Positions 1-9,847 of a DNA stretch of 64,000 nucleotides are shown here, one piece after another. The translations under genes were made by a program, and so were the position numbers. Location: assembly GCA_942492905.1 (NCBI GenBank), contig OW818657.1, positions 4,464,001-4,528,000 of the forward strand. The letters run 5' to 3'. The notes beneath the pieces are model-generated. The model ran no database searches and had not been told where the DNA came from. It saw only the letters and a program-made list of their open reading frames with translations. How positions within the stretch are numbered: the stretch's first letter is position 1; each line of letters begins with the position of its first letter. Origin of the DNA: CAIZWU01 sp942492905 (lineage in GTDB: Bacteria; Verrucomicrobiota; Verrucomicrobiia; Verrucomicrobiales; V1-33).

Positions 1-5
1 CTTTC

Positions 6-2243
6 ATGCATTCCCCGTCTTCTGATCCCCAGGCCCGGCACCTGATCCTCCTTGGCGGCGGTCACAGCCATGCGCTGGCGGTCCGGATGCTGGCCATGCG
101 TCCGTTGCCCGGCATCCGCGTCACCCTGGTCTCCGAGGTCTCCGCCGCGCCTTACTCGGGGATGCTGCCCGGGCACATCTCCGGGGTCTATTCCTGGGAC
201 GAAATGCATATCGACCTGCGCCGGCTTTGTGCCGCTGCGGACGTGACTTTCATCCATGCTGCCGTGGAGGGGCTGGATCCTGCCACGCGCACCGTGTTCC
301 TGACCGGGCGGCCACCGCTGTCCTATGATGTGTTGTCCATCAACACGGGGGGGACTCCCCGGCTGGAACCGGTCCCGGGCGCAACAGAGTTTGCCATTCC
401 CGCCAAACCCGTGCCGCAATTATTGGAAGGGTGGAGCCGCATCCTGACGGCGGCACGGCAACGGCCGGTGCGGGTGGTGGTGGTGGGAGGAGGCGCCGGT
501 GGAGTGGAACTTGCCCTTTGTATGCAACGCCAACTCGGTGAGCGGGCGGAACTCACGCTGGTTCATCGTGGTGAAACGCTGATGGACACTCATCCCGCGA
601 AGGTGCGGACCATCCTCTCCGCTCTCCTGCAGGAAAGGCGCATCCGCGTGATCACCTCAACGGAAGTCAGGGAAGTCAAAGCAGACCAGGTCCTGCTCAG
701 CGGCACCGGATGTCCGGCTCTTGATGCGGATTTTGTGTTGTGGGTCACCTCCACCTCGCCCGCTCCGTGGCTGGCCCCGGGTGGGTTGGCAGTGGATAGT
801 GATGGCGCGGTAAAAGTTTCGGCCTGTCTCCAATCCATCAGTCACCCGGAGGTCTTTGCGGTCGGGGATGCGGCGGCGCTTCCCGAACATCTGCCACGCT
901 CAGGGGTCTACGCCGTACGCATGGCCCGCCCTTTGGTCGATAACCTGCGCCGCTTTTTCTCGGGCACCGCTTTGCGCCCCTATCATCCTCAACGATCCTT
1001 CCTCAGTCTCATTGGCACGGCGGATGGCCAGGCCGTGGCCAGCCGGCGTCCTTGGGCGATGCGGTCGGTATGGTTCTGGCGGCTCAAGGATCACATCGAC
1101 CGCAAGTTCACGCGACAGTTTGAGGATCTGCCAGAAATGAAGGTGCCCCGGCCACGCCCCGCGCCGGCGGGTTCGCTCCGGGAACAGGCAGCCCTGCGAT
1201 GCCGGGGTTGCGCCGCCAAGATCGGTCCCCGGACCCTGACCGCTACCCTGGAGCGCCTGCGGAGGGATTTTCCTGACGTGGTGCTGGGCACGGACCAGGA
1301 GGGCATTGAAGTCGGTCTGGAGGCCCCGGATGATGCGGCTGTCTTCAGCATCCCTCCCGGACAACAATTGGTGCAGACCGTTGATTATTTACCGGCGCTG
1401 ATGGACGACCCGTTTGTCTTCGGACAAGTTGCCGCCTTGCACAGCTTCAGCGATGTGTTTGCCATGGGAGCTGAACCCCACAGCTGCCTCGCCACGGCCC
1501 TCGTGCCTTTTGGAGGCGCGGCGCTGACCGGTGAATTGCTCTATCAGTTGTTGGCCGGGGTGCTCACGGTGCTGCAGGAAAGCGGGGCCCGCCTGCTCGG
1601 GGGACATACGGCGGAGGGTTCCCCCATGGCGCTGACCCTGGTCTGCAATGGCCTGGCGTCTCCCGGCCGCCTGCTGACCAAAGGCGGGCTGCGTCCCGGT
1701 GATGGGCTTATCCTCACCAAACCACTCGGTGTCGGCATTCTTTATGCCGCTGCCATGCGGCGCCTGGCGCGGGCCCGTTGGCTTGATGCCGCGGAGCGAT
1801 CCATGTTGCGTTCCAACCTGCCCGCCAGCCGGATTCTGCGCGACCATGGAGCCACCGGGTGCACGGATGTCACAGGGTTCGGATTGGCTGGCCACCTGCA
1901 GGAAATGCTGCGCGCCTCGGGATGTGGGGCCAAGGTGCGGCTTGATGCCCTGCCCCTGTTGGAAGGAGCGCTGGAGGCCTCCCAACTGGGGATTCACAGT
2001 TCGCTCCACGAATCAAATGCCGCGGGTCTGGCGCTCTCCGCGGAGTCAGCGCCCTTTGCGGATCATGCCCATTTTCCGTTATTATTTGATCCCCAGACAT
2101 CGGGTGGCCTGCTCGCCGGCGTGGCCGCAGACCAGGTGGAATGCTGTCTCGCCGCGATGCATGCTGCGGGTTATCCGGAGGCCGCGGTCATCGGTCAGAT
2201 CACGGCAACTCCGCCGCATGGTCCCGCGCTTACGTTTTCCTGA
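6..2243 (+). CDS. selD: SelD fused to an NADH-dehydrogenase-like flavoprotein
   Basis: Makes selenophosphate from selenide and ATP, the selenium donor for selenocysteine synthesis. Residues 1 to about 375 form an FAD/NAD(P)-binding pyridine nucleotide-disulfide oxidoreductase module: GGGHSH near the start, a second dinucleotide motif VVVVGGGAGGVE, and VFAVGDAA for FAD. Residues from about 395 to 745 are a complete SelD domain. Its active site is CRGCAAKIG with Cys402 and Lys405 (Cys, not Sec, at the catalytic position), followed by DDAAVF, GGHTAEG, TDVTGFGLAGH and DPQTSGG. At 745 residues it is about twice the length of plain SelD because of the fusion. The flavoprotein half may supply reduced selenium or redox control (inference). 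The start could lie upstream of the window. The 3' end overlaps the convergent selB by 14 bp. Confidence 0.93.
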   Translation: MHSPSSDPQARHLILLGGGHSHALAVRMLAMRPLPGIRVTLVSEVSAAPYSGMLPGHISGVYSWDEMHIDLRRLCAAADVTFIHAAVEGLDPATRTVFLTGRPPLSYDVLSINTGGTPRLEPVPGATEFAIPAKPVPQLLEGWSRILTAARQRPVRVVVVGGGAGGVELALCMQRQLGERAELTLVHRGETLMDTHPAKVRTILSALLQERRIRVITSTEVREVKADQVLLSGTGCPALDADFVLWVTSTSPAPWLAPGGLAVDSDGAVKVSACLQSISHPEVFAVGDAAALPEHLPRSGVYAVRMARPLVDNLRRFFSGTALRPYHPQRSFLSLIGTADGQAVASRRPWAMRSVWFWRLKDHIDRKFTRQFEDLPEMKVPRPRPAPAGSLREQAALRCRGCAAKIGPRTLTATLERLRRDFPDVVLGTDQEGIEVGLEAPDDAAVFSIPPGQQLVQTVDYLPALMDDPFVFGQVAALHSFSDVFAMGAEPHSCLATALVPFGGAALTGELLYQLLAGVLTVLQESGARLLGGHTAEGSPMALTLVCNGLASPGRLLTKGGLRPGDGLILTKPLGVGILYAAAMRRLARARWLDAAERSMLRSNLPASRILRDHGATGCTDVTGFGLAGHLQEMLRASGCGAKVRLDALPLLEGALEASQLGIHSSLHESNAAGLALSAESAPFADHAHFPLLFDPQTSGGLLAGVAADQVECCLAAMHAAGYPEAAVIGQITATPPHGPALTFS

Positions 2244-4161
2244 CATTTCCCAGGCTGCGCAGGTCGCCATTCCGCCGCGTAAACCCTTCCCGGTCGCAGC
2301 GTTCCAAAAACGGGATCATGACCCGCCGGGAGCTGCCCAATAACGTTCTCAGATCACTCACCTTGGCGGGGCCCTGCTGGTTGATGAACGCGGCCAGCAT
2401 GGTCCTCATTTTCTGATGGGCTTCCGCAGTCAACACCACGTCAGGGTTCAGCTCGATAATCTGGCCGGACTCCCGGAAAAACCGCAGGGCCTGCTGAGCG
2501 GGCAGGTCCGGCGCCACTTCACTGCGGGACGGAGGATCGAAGGGCTTGAGAGCGAGGGCGGCCAGGACCCGTGCACCGGCGGCCTGGAGGGGAGGAGGCA
2601 GGGCGGCCTGGTGCGCCTGCCGCTGGATGGCATGGCGCACTTTGACAAATCCGTTCTGACAAAGATCGGCAATCAGCGTCTCAAAAACTTTGGGACCCTT
2701 CACTTCAACTCCCAGCGCGCCCGCCAGCCGCCCGATGTCCAGTCCCTGCAGATTCGGATGTTTCCGGTGCTCCTCATCAATGATCGCGGTCGCATTGTTA
2801 ACCAGTTTCTTCCACCAGCCCGCCCCGGCCAAAAAATCACCGCGGGCGATCACATCGCCAGCCGCGATGCGCCCGTTCACTGCGTCCTCCACCTGGCGTG
2901 CACTGAATCCGGACTTTGCCAGCAAGGTCGACCGCTGCGCCACCCGGTAACGGACGAGGTGGCTCGCGACGAACACGGCAGGATCGGAGGGAGCCCCTGC
3001 CCGGTCAGCCAACAACTGTTGTTGGGCTTCGGTGCGGAATCCCCGGGCACTGGCTTCGGGATCCAGCACCAGGCCACCCGCCAGGGTGTGGCGCGCCGAG
3101 GCATCGCGGAGCACCACCCGATCCCCGGCAAAGATCAGCAGGGGCGTTTCCATACGCAGCTGCGCCACTTCCGTCCCCCCGGGCAACAGTTCCCCGGCAT
3201 TTTTCAGATAGACCCGGGCCGCCGAGCTGCCGCTGCCATGGTGCACCCGCAGCCGTTCGCCATGCCGGAGCGGAGGTGCATCGGCTGGCAGCCGGGCCAG
3301 ACGGGTGAGCAGCACATCGAAAATGCGGCCGGGCTCCCCGGCGTCCGGGAGGGTGATAACATGCCCGCGGGCGAGGCCGCCATCGCCGGCACGATGCTGC
3401 ACGCTGGCTTCGGGAAGGTTCAAGGCAGCGCGCTGCCCCGGGCCGATCCCGGCCACCTCATGATGGTGGTTTTGAATCATGCGAACCCTCAGCGGCGTCC
3501 CGCCCGGCCGGGCCACCACACTTTCGCCCACCTGCAATTTCCCTCCGGTCAACGTGCCGGTCACCACCGTGCCCAGGCCGCGCAGGCTGAAGGCACGATC
3601 TACGGCCAGCCGCGGTTTGCCTAGGTCCTGCGGCGGCGGAAGTTTGGCTAGTTCCCCAGCCAGACAGGTCCGCAATTCACCAAGACCTAAACCCGTCAGG
3701 CAGGAGGTGGGCACAATGGGAGCATCCGCATAAATGCTGCCCTGCAGGTGCTGGCGGAGGGCTTTTCCGGCAGTATCGGGGTCCGTCAGATCACACTTTG
3801 TCAACGCCACCACCGCCCGTGTCACCCCGAGATAAGTCAGGATATGCAGGTGTTCCTCGGTCTGCGGCATCCAGCCGTCATCCGCCGCCACCACCAGCAA
3901 GGCGAGGTCGATTGAGCCGACCCCGGCTACCATGTTTTTGACAAAATCCTCATGCCCGGGCACATCGATCACGCCGATGGAAAACTCCCGGCCATCCGCC
4001 GTCAACGCCATCTGGGCGAACCCAAGATCAATGGTGATGCCGCGGGCTTTTTCCTGGGGCAACCGGCTGGGGTCCGTGCCCGTGAGTGCTTTCACGAGGG
4101 CACTCTTGCCATGGTCCACATGGCCGGCCGTTGCCAGGATAAAGGGCGTGGAGGTCATCAT
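2230..4161 (-). CDS. selB: Selenocysteine-specific elongation factor SelB
   Basis: Delivers Sec-tRNA to the ribosome at UGA codons followed by a SECIS hairpin. The N-terminal GTPase domain shows G1 GHVDHGKS, an RGITIDLGFA switch, DVPGHEDF and TKCD. Translation-factor beta-barrel domains follow. The last ~270 residues are the expected winged-helix region that binds SECIS RNA. The 643-residue length is normal for bacterial SelB. Two adjacent ATG codons (4161 and 4158) make the exact start uncertain. It lies 12 bp downstream of selA on the same strand, so the two are almost certainly co-transcribed with the tRNA-Sec gene. Confidence 0.95.
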   Translation of the reverse strand: MMTSTPFILATAGHVDHGKSALVKALTGTDPSRLPQEKARGITIDLGFAQMALTADGREFSIGVIDVPGHEDFVKNMVAGVGSIDLALLVVAADDGWMPQTEEHLHILTYLGVTRAVVALTKCDLTDPDTAGKALRQHLQGSIYADAPIVPTSCLTGLGLGELRTCLAGELAKLPPPQDLGKPRLAVDRAFSLRGLGTVVTGTLTGGKLQVGESVVARPGGTPLRVRMIQNHHHEVAGIGPGQRAALNLPEASVQHRAGDGGLARGHVITLPDAGEPGRIFDVLLTRLARLPADAPPLRHGERLRVHHGSGSSAARVYLKNAGELLPGGTEVAQLRMETPLLIFAGDRVVLRDASARHTLAGGLVLDPEASARGFRTEAQQQLLADRAGAPSDPAVFVASHLVRYRVAQRSTLLAKSGFSARQVEDAVNGRIAAGDVIARGDFLAGAGWWKKLVNNATAIIDEEHRKHPNLQGLDIGRLAGALGVEVKGPKVFETLIADLCQNGFVKVRHAIQRQAHQAALPPPLQAAGARVLAALALKPFDPPSRSEVAPDLPAQQALRFFRESGQIIELNPDVVLTAEAHQKMRTMLAAFINQQGPAKVSDLRTLLGSSRRVMIPFLERCDREGFTRRNGDLRSLGNVRKT

Positions 4162-4173
4162 CTCTGTGCGTGG

Positions 4174-5544
4174 TTATTCGTGGTCCTGCGCCGCGATCAG
4201 CGCTGCCATGATGGACTGCACAAGCGCCGTATCCTGGCGGGGGAAGACCGTGCGCAGATCGATTTTAAAATGTTTTTTCGTGATACTCCCCACGACTGGC
4301 ACCGCTCCCAGACGCAGCCGTTGGCTGAAGCTCTCCAGCGGCAGTTCTCCGGGCACGATATCCAGCGTCACCGAAGTCACCGTGCTCCGCGGCAGGGTGC
4401 CCCCGCCGACCTGCGCGGTGCCCTGCCCGACCGACACCCGGAGCGGCAGGTTGGCGAGGGCCGCGACGATTTTTTCAGCGCGGGACACCAGCGACGCTCG
4501 GTCTGTCTGCAGCATGGCCAAGACAGGAAGGTTACCCGTTTCGCCCGTCAGGCATTGATCCACCGTGGTTTGCAAAGCGGCTAGCACCAGTTTTCCACAC
4601 CGCAGCGCCCGGTAGAAGGGTTCCCGTTTGAGGGCTGCGATGGCCCGTTTCCGGCCGGCAATGATGCCTGCCTGCGGCCCCCCCAGCAGCTTATCCCCAC
4701 TGAAGCACACCAAGTCGGCGCCCTGCCCCAGCACTTCGGCCGCGGTGGGCTCATGCTCCAGGCCGGCGATCTTTTCCGTGGCCATCACCGCACCGCTTCC
4801 CAGATCTTCGACGAAGGGAATGCGTTTGCTCCGTGCCAACCGGGCGATTTCCTGCGTGGCCGGTGATTGAACAAAGCCGCTCATGAAAAAATTGCTGCGA
4901 TGCACCTTGAGAATCATTCCGGTGGCGGGGCCGATGGCCTGGGCATAATCATCGAGCGTCGTTTGATTGGTAGTGCCCACTTCGCGCAGGCGGGCGCCGC
5001 TGGCTTCCAGAATGTCAGGAACCCGGAAACCGCCGCCGATTTGCACCAACTCCCCGCGTGAAATCACGACCTCCGGCCGTTTCCCCGTCAAGTGACGCAC
5101 AAGGAGCACCAGCGCGGCGGCCCCGTTGTTGACCACGGTGGCGGCTTCGGCACCACAGAGCAGCGCCAGATTGTGCTCCAGATAGGAAGCCCGGCCGCCC
5201 CGGGTGCCGCCTGTCAGGTCAATCTCCAGATTGCAGTAATCCGCTGCCACCGCCTGGAGGGCATCGGCCGCCGCCGGTCCCAGCGGGGCGCGGCCCAGAT
5301 TGGTGTGCAGCATGATCCCGGTGCCGTTGATGACCGGGCGGATCTTATGGACGAGAAGTCCGGCTAAGGCTGTGCGCACTTGCTGCAGGACGACTTCCGG
5401 CCCGGGCACTTCCGTGCCTTTCCGGAGGGCGGCCAGTTCCCGCCGCACCACCGCGACAACCGCCGGGCGCGGCAGGTCAACCGTGCCGAGCGCCCGCAGG
5501 ACGGCATCGACGGCAGGGATGGAACGCAACCGCGGTGGGTTCAC
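4174..5544 (-). CDS. selA: L-seryl-tRNA(Sec) selenium transferase SelA
   Basis: PLP enzyme that converts Ser-tRNA(Sec) to Sec-tRNA(Sec) using selenophosphate. The frame stays open upstream to 5718, but that extension runs through the tRNA-Sec gene, so I place the start at the GTG at 5544. This gives 456 residues beginning MNPPRLRSIPAVDAVL, close to the size and N-terminus of E. coli SelA. Family motifs include NGTGIMLHTNLGRAPLG, TVVNNGAAA and the PLP lysine in CFSGDKLLGG (Lys285). No clear Shine-Dalgarno precedes the GTG. It sits between the tRNA-Sec gene and selB in an apparent selC-selA-selB operon. Confidence 0.92.
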   Translation of the reverse strand: MNPPRLRSIPAVDAVLRALGTVDLPRPAVVAVVRRELAALRKGTEVPGPEVVLQQVRTALAGLLVHKIRPVINGTGIMLHTNLGRAPLGPAAADALQAVAADYCNLEIDLTGGTRGGRASYLEHNLALLCGAEAATVVNNGAAALVLLVRHLTGKRPEVVISRGELVQIGGGFRVPDILEASGARLREVGTTNQTTLDDYAQAIGPATGMILKVHRSNFFMSGFVQSPATQEIARLARSKRIPFVEDLGSGAVMATEKIAGLEHEPTAAEVLGQGADLVCFSGDKLLGGPQAGIIAGRKRAIAALKREPFYRALRCGKLVLAALQTTVDQCLTGETGNLPVLAMLQTDRASLVSRAEKIVAALANLPLRVSVGQGTAQVGGGTLPRSTVTSVTLDIVPGELPLESFSQRLRLGAVPVVGSITKKHFKIDLRTVFPRQDTALVQSIMAALIAAQDHE

Positions 5545-5577
5545 TTGGTCGTCAGGGGATTGAGGCAGGAGGAGGGG

Positions 5578-5671
5578 CGGAGAGGACAGGAATCGAACCT
5601 GCCCCGGCCCGCAGAACGGACCGGTGTCGGTTTTGAAGACCGCAGGGACCACCAGGCACCCTTCACTCTCC
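5578..5671 (-). tRNA. selC: tRNA-Sec (anticodon TCA)
   Basis: A 94-nt selenocysteine tRNA read on the minus strand. The 5' end GGAGAG pairs with CTCTCC at the 3' end, followed by discriminator G. The anticodon arm CGGT-CTTCAAA-ACCG carries TCA, which reads UGA. The long variable arm has an 8-bp stem, CCGGTCCG with CGGGCCGG including one G-T pair, typical of tRNA-Sec. The T arm is CAGG-TTCGATT-CCTG. The 7th and 8th acceptor pairs look imperfect. CCA is not encoded. It lies 33 bp upstream of selA. Confidence 0.93.
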
Positions 5672-5764
5672 AAGCATGAACCCTCAAAACCATTTCCCGT
5701 CCGGCAGCGCAATGGCAAGAGTGATTGGCTTGATTTTACTTCCAGTCCCCGGCGCCCCCTTAAC

Positions 5765-8700
5765 CTAGCGAAGCGTGCTCCGGCACCTTACATAAATCCG
5801 GTCGCCGGGAGCAGGGGCGGTGAGGCGCCAGACTTCGGTGACGGCCCCGGCGGCTCCCGGGGTCGAGGTGCGCAGAGTTACCCCGACGCTGCTCCAGGAA
5901 CCAAGGTTCGAGGAGGACTCGACGAGGAATTCGGCATCATCGGCGTTCAGTTGGCGGGTGGTGGTGATTTCGAGGAAGGGCTGACCCGCATCCGTGCCGC
6001 TGCGGGGTTGGAGATCGAGGCTGCCGGGAGTGCTGTCGCTGGTACCGAGAGTGTATTCCATGAGTTTGGACAGACCGTCGCGGTCAACATCATCAACCGG
6101 ATTGCCCGTGAAGCGGAGGGCGTCGTCCGTGCCGGGATTGCCGCCTGCGGCGGTGCTGGCCCGCCAGTTTTCCGGAAGGGCAGGATCGGGATTCGTTTCC
6201 GGGCGCAGGAGCACCAGACTCGCACCCGTGCCATCCGCGGCGGGCCAGGGAGCAAGACTGGAATAAGCAAATTCCTTCACCGTGTTATTGAGCGGATCTT
6301 CGAGTTTGACCGGTTCACCGCCATTGTTCAGAGCGGTGAGATTGGCGAAGGTGCCCGCGACCGGATGGCCCGCACCATGCGCGGCAGTGAATGCGGCCAC
6401 GTCGCGCACGATGAGCGCCCGCCCGCCCGGAGCGAGACTGGTGATCGTGCTGCCGGTGAAGTCGAAATCCACGCCGGCATTGAAATGCACCCCGGTCATC
6501 CCCAGCGTCACGGTGGTGCTGAGGTTTGTCAGTTCGATATACTCAGCAAGCCCATCGCCACCCGGGTTGTACATGATTTCGGTAACGGTGAGCCATTGCT
6601 GATGGGGAGTCGGCGTCCCGGAGTAGGTGGTGGTGGCGCGCTGGGTGCCCGCCGCATCAAGCAGGATGAGGGTTTCGCCGAGGTTGCTGAGATGGCCTTG
6701 GAATCCACCGGTGACGTTGAGGCTCTCGCCTCCCTTGGGCGACACGGTGCGGGTCTTGAAACCATTGCGGCTCGCGGCGACATAGATTTTGTTGGCATTG
6801 GCACCGGCGGTGGCGGTGCCGTTGACAATGGTGCCCGGCTCAAAGGTGTAAGTCACGCCGCCCGTAATTTGCCAGCCGGAGAGGTCGAGGGACACACTGT
6901 TGGGGTTGGTGATGGCGATGAATTCCTGGTCCTGGTCTCCACTGGAGGGCGAGTGCTCGACGGTGCTGAAGGTAAGTGGAGTCAGGGTGCTGAGATTGTA
7001 GGCCGGGGGCACGTTGGCATCAGCATTGATGGTGTTGATGCGCTGCATCACGTAAGTGTCCATCTGCCGCTGGATTTCCTGGGACATGGTGTAAGCGGCC
7101 AGCGGTGAAGCTGTGGTCAACGGAGCGGCATTCTTCCAAAGGGCCGCAGGGTATTTCGCATAATCGAGCGCCGCATCTCCGCCGGGCGTATCGTTCTGCC
7201 CGACCGTCCAGCTCGCCCCCATGATCGTCGCTTTTTCGTTGATCCGCCGGTCATACCAGCGGGTCAGATCGCGCGTCACCGCCGGGGTGACGGTTCCTTT
7301 GAAAAATTGATCCTGCAGACTGCGGATGCGGCGTTTGGCCATGTTGGAGAATTCGGGAACCGCATACATTTTGGCCACCAGCCCCTGGCCCTGGCCGCTC
7401 AGGGTGCCGCCCGCGTTCAGATACATGCCGTCATCAAAATAGTTGTTGGCGCTCGTCCAGAGGCGGCCCTGGCTGAGGTCGAGATCCCACGGGAGCAGTG
7501 TCCAGAGATTGGTTTTGCCAGTGTCGCAGTAAATATAGTAGTTTTTGGCGTGCAGGTCCACATTGCCGGTCACGGTGTTGGCCGCCATGAAATTGATCAT
7601 CTTTGGCACGTCCACATTGTCGAATAGGAATTTTTTCCTCGCAGTGGCGTCCGCAAGATTCATCCCCACTTCGAAGAGATAGAGATCGCTGTTGTTCTCG
7701 AATTTCCGGCTCTTCTTCTCCGCTCCCGTGACCGCGTCTGTCGCCGGATTGAGCATATTGTTATACATTTTATACAGCACCCCGTCCTTGTTCAGCCCCG
7801 CCCGCTCCAGATACACGTCGTCGCCATCCTCCACGAAATTGTAGATGCCATCGAAGGCCCCGTTCAGCCGGCAGTGGGTGGCGATGCAATAGTGCGCCGC
7901 CACTCCCGCCTCCCGCTCCATCTCATAGGCCAGTTCGTGCCGCAGCTTGGTTTTGTCCGCGAAAATGGTCAGCAGATTGATGTCCTTGGCGCGGGGCTGG
8001 AGCGGATCCATGCTCCATTTGAAGCGGTAACCGCGGTTGCCGTCGATATCATAGCTCTTTTTGAGGAAGGCCCCGCCGGAGGTGCTCTGACCATGCAGAT
8101 TGATGCCCACGTTGTCGTAAAACTCCCCGTTCAGAAAGACGGAGCAGCGGGTCCCGCTGGCGGAATTCGCCGCCGTGGGACTCTGGATAAACCGGTGAAC
8201 GGTGAAGAGAGGGGTAGTGATGGTCGCGTTGGTGCTGACCGTTCCAAAATATTGGGGGGAATCGAGAGGGTCACGATAAGGCGGCATCTTGGTCTGATAG
8301 CCGGCGGCGTCGAGAGCCGTGACCCTCCAACGGATCATCTGCCCGGCCACCATTTGTGCTGCCGGAACCAGACCGGTGTAGATGCCATCGGCGGCCGCGG
8401 CATCGCCATTGGTTCCATCATCCACCATGGGGATCGTGGTCTCGGCATCGTAGTGTTTACGATAGGTCAGGTTGACCGTGGTGATCGCACCGCCTTGGGC
8501 GGGGAGAATCTGCGCGGTGACGGGAAATGCCGCCGCAGGCGGCGGCGGGACAGGATTCTCAGTCAATTGGCGGAGCAGCGGACCTGCGGCGGTCACGCCA
8601 GTATTGGCCGCACCAGGGCTAGGCGTCATAAAGCCCAGCGCCGTGACCGGGGTCGGGGAAACCTGGCTGCGGATCGTCAGCTTGGGCCCGGACCGGTTCT

Positions 8701-9769
8701 GATCCCAGGCGATCCAGGCGGGGTGCGCTCCCGGCACCAGAAGAAACTTGCCATAGTTGCCGGCAGCGGGAGCGGCCAGCCAGTCCTTGACCAGCTGAGT
8801 GACATTCCACACGAAGTTCTTGGTCTCGCCCTGCTCGACGCTGACGCTGGCGTATGGTGTCGTGGCCGCGAAAAAATCGACGAGATCCTTGCCATCGGCA
8901 CCGGTGGCGATGGTGGGAATGCCGCGGTTTCCATCATCCGGCTGACGGAAAACTCCCACGGGCGTGGTCACGGTATTGAGGCCGGAGACACCAGCAAAGA
9001 GTTGATTCCTGCCATTCCATTCCAAGGTCGCTTCCACAACATTCTGGCCGGCGGGGATGGCACTGAGGCGGCTGCTGTAGTCGAACCAGAGATACTGCTG
9101 GTGCTCCGGCTGAACCAGTCCGTCATCAAAAACATTCAGGGAGTTGTTGTCCTGGGAAGCGGTTCCGACTCCGCTCAGTTTCACCCGGCTGTAATGGGTT
9201 CCGCCGGTCAGCACGGCCGGAGTGCCGTCCGTCACGGTGACGGCGCCGGAAAAACCCGTGCCGAAGCTGGTGTTTTTGGTTTGAAATGGAAATGGGGCGA
9301 AGGCACTGGCGGCAACGCCGGCCGGTGAAAGCAGCGCGAGATACTCCCCGTCCGGGTCCAATTGAAAATTGGTATGCAGCTGGCCAATATTGCGGTTCTT
9401 TTCAGAAGCCCACACGATCAACCGGGCTCCCGGTTGCAGCACGTAGGAGGGAAACACCCACTTCGCGGGTTTGGTGATATCATCGGTCAGTCTCCAACCG
9501 GCCAGGTCCACCGTGTTATTGTCCGGATTGTAAATTTCGATCCAGTCCCGGTCTTCGCCGTCCTCATCCTTGAGCCCTCCGTCATTGTCGGCCAGAAACT
9601 CGGAAATCACCGGCACCGCGTGAAGCGGCGCCGGGATCGCAACGAGCAGCAGGCTGCAGGCCCCAAGGAGCCGGTATAAACCGGCGACAGGGGGCGCCAA
9701 CCGGGAGGCACCGGATTTTGGAAGCGGCCCAGGGACGGGCTGAGGGGAAATCGCTGAATAATGGGACAT
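5765..9769 (-). CDS. Large secreted CotH-kinase/lamin-tail domain protein
   Basis: A 1334-residue exported protein. The signal peptide ends near APLHA-VPV around residue 52. A lamin-tail (LTD) domain follows at about 55-150 with the DRDWIEIYNP signature. Then comes a region resembling bacterial surface beta-sandwich domains, and a CotH-type kinase-like domain from about 515 to 870 (INLHGQSTSGG, KDINLLTIFAD, DGIYNFVEDGDD, LLPWDLDLSQG). Two more LTD domains lie at about 945-1170 (DQEFIAITNP, LAEYIELTNL). The C-terminus has the DVDRDGLSKLMEYTLG motif common in Verrucomicrobiota surface proteins. CotH/LTD proteins are frequent in this group; their substrate is generally unknown. The gene ends 94 bp before the tRNA-Sec gene on the same strand. 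Confidence 0.85.
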   Translation of the reverse strand: MSHYSAISPQPVPGPLPKSGASRLAPPVAGLYRLLGACSLLLVAIPAPLHAVPVISEFLADNDGGLKDEDGEDRDWIEIYNPDNNTVDLAGWRLTDDITKPAKWVFPSYVLQPGARLIVWASEKNRNIGQLHTNFQLDPDGEYLALLSPAGVAASAFAPFPFQTKNTSFGTGFSGAVTVTDGTPAVLTGGTHYSRVKLSGVGTASQDNNSLNVFDDGLVQPEHQQYLWFDYSSRLSAIPAGQNVVEATLEWNGRNQLFAGVSGLNTVTTPVGVFRQPDDGNRGIPTIATGADGKDLVDFFAATTPYASVSVEQGETKNFVWNVTQLVKDWLAAPAAGNYGKFLLVPGAHPAWIAWDQNRSGPKLTIRSQVSPTPVTALGFMTPSPGAANTGVTAAGPLLRQLTENPVPPPPAAAFPVTAQILPAQGGAITTVNLTYRKHYDAETTIPMVDDGTNGDAAAADGIYTGLVPAAQMVAGQMIRWRVTALDAAGYQTKMPPYRDPLDSPQYFGTVSTNATITTPLFTVHRFIQSPTAANSASGTRCSVFLNGEFYDNVGINLHGQSTSGGAFLKKSYDIDGNRGYRFKWSMDPLQPRAKDINLLTIFADKTKLRHELAYEMEREAGVAAHYCIATHCRLNGAFDGIYNFVEDGDDVYLERAGLNKDGVLYKMYNNMLNPATDAVTGAEKKSRKFENNSDLYLFEVGMNLADATARKKFLFDNVDVPKMINFMAANTVTGNVDLHAKNYYIYCDTGKTNLWTLLPWDLDLSQGRLWTSANNYFDDGMYLNAGGTLSGQGQGLVAKMYAVPEFSNMAKRRIRSLQDQFFKGTVTPAVTRDLTRWYDRRINEKATIMGASWTVGQNDTPGGDAALDYAKYPAALWKNAAPLTTASPLAAYTMSQEIQRQMDTYVMQRINTINADANVPPAYNLSTLTPLTFSTVEHSPSSGDQDQEFIAITNPNSVSLDLSGWQITGGVTYTFEPGTIVNGTATAGANANKIYVAASRNGFKTRTVSPKGGESLNVTGGFQGHLSNLGETLILLDAAGTQRATTTYSGTPTPHQQWLTVTEIMYNPGGDGLAEYIELTNLSTTVTLGMTGVHFNAGVDFDFTGSTITSLAPGGRALIVRDVAAFTAAHGAGHPVAGTFANLTALNNGGEPVKLEDPLNNTVKEFAYSSLAPWPAADGTGASLVLLRPETNPDPALPENWRASTAAGGNPGTDDALRFTGNPVDDVDRDGLSKLMEYTLGTSDSTPGSLDLQPRSGTDAGQPFLEITTTRQLNADDAEFLVESSSNLGSWSSVGVTLRTSTPGAAGAVTEVWRLTAPAPGDRIYVRCRSTLR

Positions 9770-9847
9770 GGCACTTTGATCGTGAAAAATGGGGGTGGAC
9801 GCGTCGGAGCTCTGCGGAATGGGGCGCTTGGGTTTTTCGTCCGGGGA

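Noticed and set aside
5545..5718. N-terminal extension of the SelA frame
   Set aside because: The extra codons are the tRNA-Sec gene read in frame. The GTG at 5544 gives the expected SelA N-terminus.
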